Source: Granulicella rosea
Lineage (GTDB): Bacteria; Acidobacteriota; Terriglobia; Terriglobales; Acidobacteriaceae
NCBI RefSeq assembly: GCF_900188085.1
Contig: NZ_FZOU01000003.1
Location: 372,001-436,000 of the forward strand
Direction of reading: 5' to 3'
DNA length: 64,000 bases
Shown here: positions 62,024-64,000 of the stretch, piece after piece
Layout of the letters: every line of letters begins with the position of its first letter
Numbering within the stretch: position 1 is the stretch's first letter
Translations under genes and position numbers: made by a program
Notes under the pieces: model-generated
Databases searched by the model: none
What the model was told of the DNA's origin: nothing
Seen by the model: only the letters and a program-made list of their open reading frames with translations

Positions 62024-62803
62024 ATGAGACCGCATCTCCCACTCGATGGCGTCCGCATCCTGATCACGCGGACCAGGCAGCAGGCGTCGGAGTTGGCGGC
62101 GCAGCTTGAAAGCCGCGGCGCTCAGACGCTGCCGATCCCGACGATCGAGCTTGCCGAGCCTGCCTCATGGCAGGCGATGGACGCCGCGCTGGCGGATCTG
62201 CCGCGCTTCGACTGGGTGGTCTTCACGTCGGCCAACGCGGTGAAGAGCTTCTGCGAACGGAGGGAGCAGGTGGGGGCGTCCGGCTCCCTGCCGCGTGTCG
62301 CGGTGGTTGGACCGGCGACGGCGAAGGCGGCGCTCGCCTGCGGGCTGGAGGTCGATCTGATGCCCGCTCAGTATGTGGCGGAGGCGCTGCTGGCGGAGCT
62401 GGCGCCGCAGGTCGTCGCGGGCAGTCGCGTGCTGCTGGCGCGAGCGTCCGAGGCGCGCGATGTGCTGCCCGAAGGACTCGCCGCCGCCGGTGCGACGGTG
62501 ACCATTGCCGACGCGTATCGCAACGTCGTGCCGCAGGGTGCGGCGGAGGCGCTTGCCTCGGCTCTGCATGACGCGGCGAGGCGGCCGCATGCGATCACCT
62601 TCACCAGCTCGTCGACTGCAACGCATCTGTTTGCGCTGCTTGAGATGGCAGGGCTCGCGCTCGATCCTTCGATCCTCATCGCGTCCATCGGGCCGGTGAC
62701 CTCGCGGACGCTGACGGAGCTGGGGCATCCGCCGCAGATCGAGGCAGGGCAGGCGACGATTGCCGGTCTGGTCGATGCGCTGACGACTTACTTCGTGGAG
62801 TAA
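62024..62803 (+). CDS. hemD: Uroporphyrinogen-III synthase
   Basis: 259-residue enzyme that closes and inverts ring D of hydroxymethylbilane to make uroporphyrinogen III. HemD features: DGVRILITRTRQQASELAAQ (about 8-27), PTIELAEP, WVVFTSANAVKSFCER (about 64-79), VAVVGPATAKAALACGL (about 90-106), the ITFTSSSTATHLFALL strand, and IASIGPVTSRTLTELG (about 220-235). ATG 62024 gives normal length; an in-frame ATG at 61991 would add 11 residues. It is divergent from the porin operon and convergent with nth, 4 bp apart. Confidence 0.9.
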   Translation: MRPHLPLDGVRILITRTRQQASELAAQLESRGAQTLPIPTIELAEPASWQAMDAALADLPRFDWVVFTSANAVKSFCERREQVGASGSLPRVAVVGPATAKAALACGLEVDLMPAQYVAEALLAELAPQVVAGSRVLLARASEARDVLPEGLAAAGATVTIADAYRNVVPQGAAEALASALHDAARRPHAITFTSSSTATHLFALLEMAGLALDPSILIASIGPVTSRTLTELGHPPQIEAGQATIAGLVDALTTYFVE

Positions 62804-62807
62804 GTCG

Positions 62808-63614
62808 CTACCAGGAGCTCCATGTCTTATCGCCGGAGTTGCAGATCTTTTCAAGCGTGCAGTCCACGCAGCGCGGGTTGCGCGCGATGCAGACCTGGCG
62901 GCCGTGGTGGATCAGCTCGTGCGAGAAGTTGATCCAGCGATCCTGAGGGACGATCTTCTGCAGGTCCAGTTCGATCTTCTCGGGCGTGGTGCTTTTGGTC
63001 AGTTCGAGACGCTGCGAGATGCGCGAGACATGTGTATCCACGACAACGCCCGAGGGTATGCCGAACCACGAACCGAGCACGACGTTCGCCGTCTTGCGCG
63101 CCACGCCGGGGAGCAGGATGAGCTCTTCGATCGTCTCGGGCACCTTGCCTTTGAACTGGTCGACGAGCACCTGCGCGGCGGCCTTGATGTTCTTCGCCTT
63201 CGCCCGGTAGAAGCCGGTGGAGTGGATAATGCGTTCTATCTCCAGCAACGGCGCGGCGGCAAGGGCCTTCGGTGTTGGGTAGAAGTCGAAGAGCTCGGGC
63301 GTTACCTTGTTCACGTTGACGTCGGTTGTCTGGGCGGAGAGCGCTGTGGCGATGACCAGCTCGAAGGCGTTGCGGTGCGTGAGCGCGCAGACTACGCCGG
63401 GATAAGTCTTGGCCAGAGCGTCGAGGATGGCGGCGACGCGCTCCTTCGAGGTGGGCTTGATGGTGCGGCCGCGCTTGGTTTTGCTGGTGGGTTCGGAGGC
63501 GGCGATCTTGCGGGCCTTCGCGGCGGGCACGCCTTCGATGGCCAGCTTGCGGGCCTTGGGCGAGAGCTTCTGTGGAGGCGTCAGGGCTTTGGCGGAGCGC
63601 TTCTTCGTTGCCAT
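62808..63614 (-). CDS. nth: Endonuclease III (DNA glycosylase/AP lyase)
   Basis: 268-residue base-excision-repair enzyme for oxidised pyrimidines. The core (about 60-268) has ALSAQTTDVNVNKVTPELF, the HhH LPGVARKTANVVL with catalytic Lys, VVDTHVSRIS with catalytic Asp, and the [4Fe-4S] ligand spacing in CIARNPRCVDCTLEKIC. About 55 extra basic, Lys/Ala-rich residues precede the core, longer than in E. coli Nth (211 residues), perhaps for non-specific DNA contact. ATG 63614 or 63617 can start the protein. Confidence 0.92.
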   Translation of the reverse strand: MATKKRSAKALTPPQKLSPKARKLAIEGVPAAKARKIAASEPTSKTKRGRTIKPTSKERVAAILDALAKTYPGVVCALTHRNAFELVIATALSAQTTDVNVNKVTPELFDFYPTPKALAAAPLLEIERIIHSTGFYRAKAKNIKAAAQVLVDQFKGKVPETIEELILLPGVARKTANVVLGSWFGIPSGVVVDTHVSRISQRLELTKSTTPEKIELDLQKIVPQDRWINFSHELIHHGRQVCIARNPRCVDCTLEKICNSGDKTWSSW

Positions 63615-63652
63615 CATGGAAAGCCTATCGCAGATCAGTCGACCACGAAATA

Positions 63653-63675
63653 AGGGCGGCTCTTTGAGCCGCCCT
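63653..63675 (-). terminator. Intrinsic terminator of the hemQ gene
   Basis: Perfect 10-bp arms AGGGCGGCTC (63653-63662) and GAGCCGCCCT (63666-63675) flank a 3-nt loop. On the minus strand the stem is followed by TTATTTCG, fitting a rho-independent terminator 22 bp after the hemQ stop. Confidence 0.75.
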
Positions 63676-63697
63676 CGGGTAGGTTGCTCGGACAGAG

Positions 63698-64000
63698 TTA
63701 GCCCAGCCGGTCGAGCATATCCATCGGCTGCAGGCGGACGCAGCTGAAGATCGGCGTGTCCTGCAGGGTGTAGAGGCTGATCTCGGTCTCGCGCAGTTGC
63801 TGGACGAGGTCGAGGAAGTCCTCGGGGAAGTTCGTCTCGAAGGCCACCACGAACTCCTGATCGTCGATGCCGAAGGAGTAGGTCGTATTGAGCTTCACGC
63901 GCGGGTACATCAGGCCAATGCGGATGTGCTCGTCCATCAGGCGCTTGCGCTCGGCGGCCGAGAGCAGGTACCACGGGCGCGTCTTCCAGAACGGGTAGAT
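63698..64000 (-). CDS. hemQ: Coproheme decarboxylase (chlorite-dismutase family), 5' end outside window
   Basis: The last 100 codons of a chlorite-dismutase-fold protein read through the window edge. They contain YPFWKTRPWYLLSAAERKRL, NTTYSFGIDDQEFVVAFETN, PEDFLDLVQQLRETEISLYT and DTPIFSCV, which match HemQ proteins of the coproporphyrin-dependent heme route. HemQ turns coproheme III into protoheme. With hemA, hemC and hemD close by, this suggests the coproporphyrin-dependent pathway. The N terminus and heme-ligand region lie outside. Confidence 0.88.
   Translation of the reverse strand: MYPFWKTRPWYLLSAAERKRLMDEHIRIGLMYPRVKLNTTYSFGIDDQEFVVAFETNFPEDFLDLVQQLRETEISLYTLQDTPIFSCVRLQPMDMLDRLG

Overview
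The window looks like a chromosomal segment of an Acidobacteriota bacterium, most likely class Terriglobia (Granulicella / Edaphobacter / Terriglobus-like). This is inferred from the Oar-type TonB-dependent receptor with an N-terminal carboxypeptidase-regulatory domain, the divergent single-pass regulator next to it, many secreted glycosidases and generally GC-rich coding. No rRNA, tRNA or CRISPR array was recognised.

Region 1 (1-9.2 kb) is an accessory, defence-like island that looks less GC-rich than the rest. It holds the 3' part of a catalytically dead prokaryotic Argonaute, a coupled SIR2 NADase-like gene, a stand-alone SSB-like OB-fold protein, a four-helix membrane protein behind a perfect 33-bp palindrome, a metallophosphoesterase, a Fic protein behind phased TTTTCGACC repeats, a PD-(D/E)XK nuclease-like gene with a small partner, and the N-terminal stub of a P4-type integrase.

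Region 2 (9.5-18.9 kb) holds small oxidoreductase and regulator units. A SnoaL-like protein, an NADP-binding reductase-like protein and an SDR face an AraC regulator. A second paralogous SDR faces a TetR regulator with its own operator. An RsbQ-like hydrolase is fused translationally to a PAS histidine kinase. An epoxide-hydrolase relic and a 2H phosphoesterase follow.

Region 3 (18.9-38.5 kb) is a pectin / rhamnogalacturonan-type polysaccharide locus: GH28, a membrane-anchored regulator, the TonB receptor, GH106, a large GH39-like multidomain protein, a lipoprotein with NHL-like blades, two HTH regulators and GH42.

Region 4 (38.9-46.7 kb) is a two-component system with an NtrC-type regulator. 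It diverges from a four-gene MFS / phosphoesterase / permease / DUF606 operon that has a textbook sigma-54 promoter and dyad enhancer sites.

Region 5 (46.7-64 kb) is housekeeping: mutS-anmK-peptide-binding lipoprotein, a dispersed heme pathway (hemX-like, hemA, hemC, hemD and partial hemQ, plus an HbpS-like protein), an Hsp70-like protein, a porin / periplasmic-binding-protein / chemoreceptor operon, and nth.
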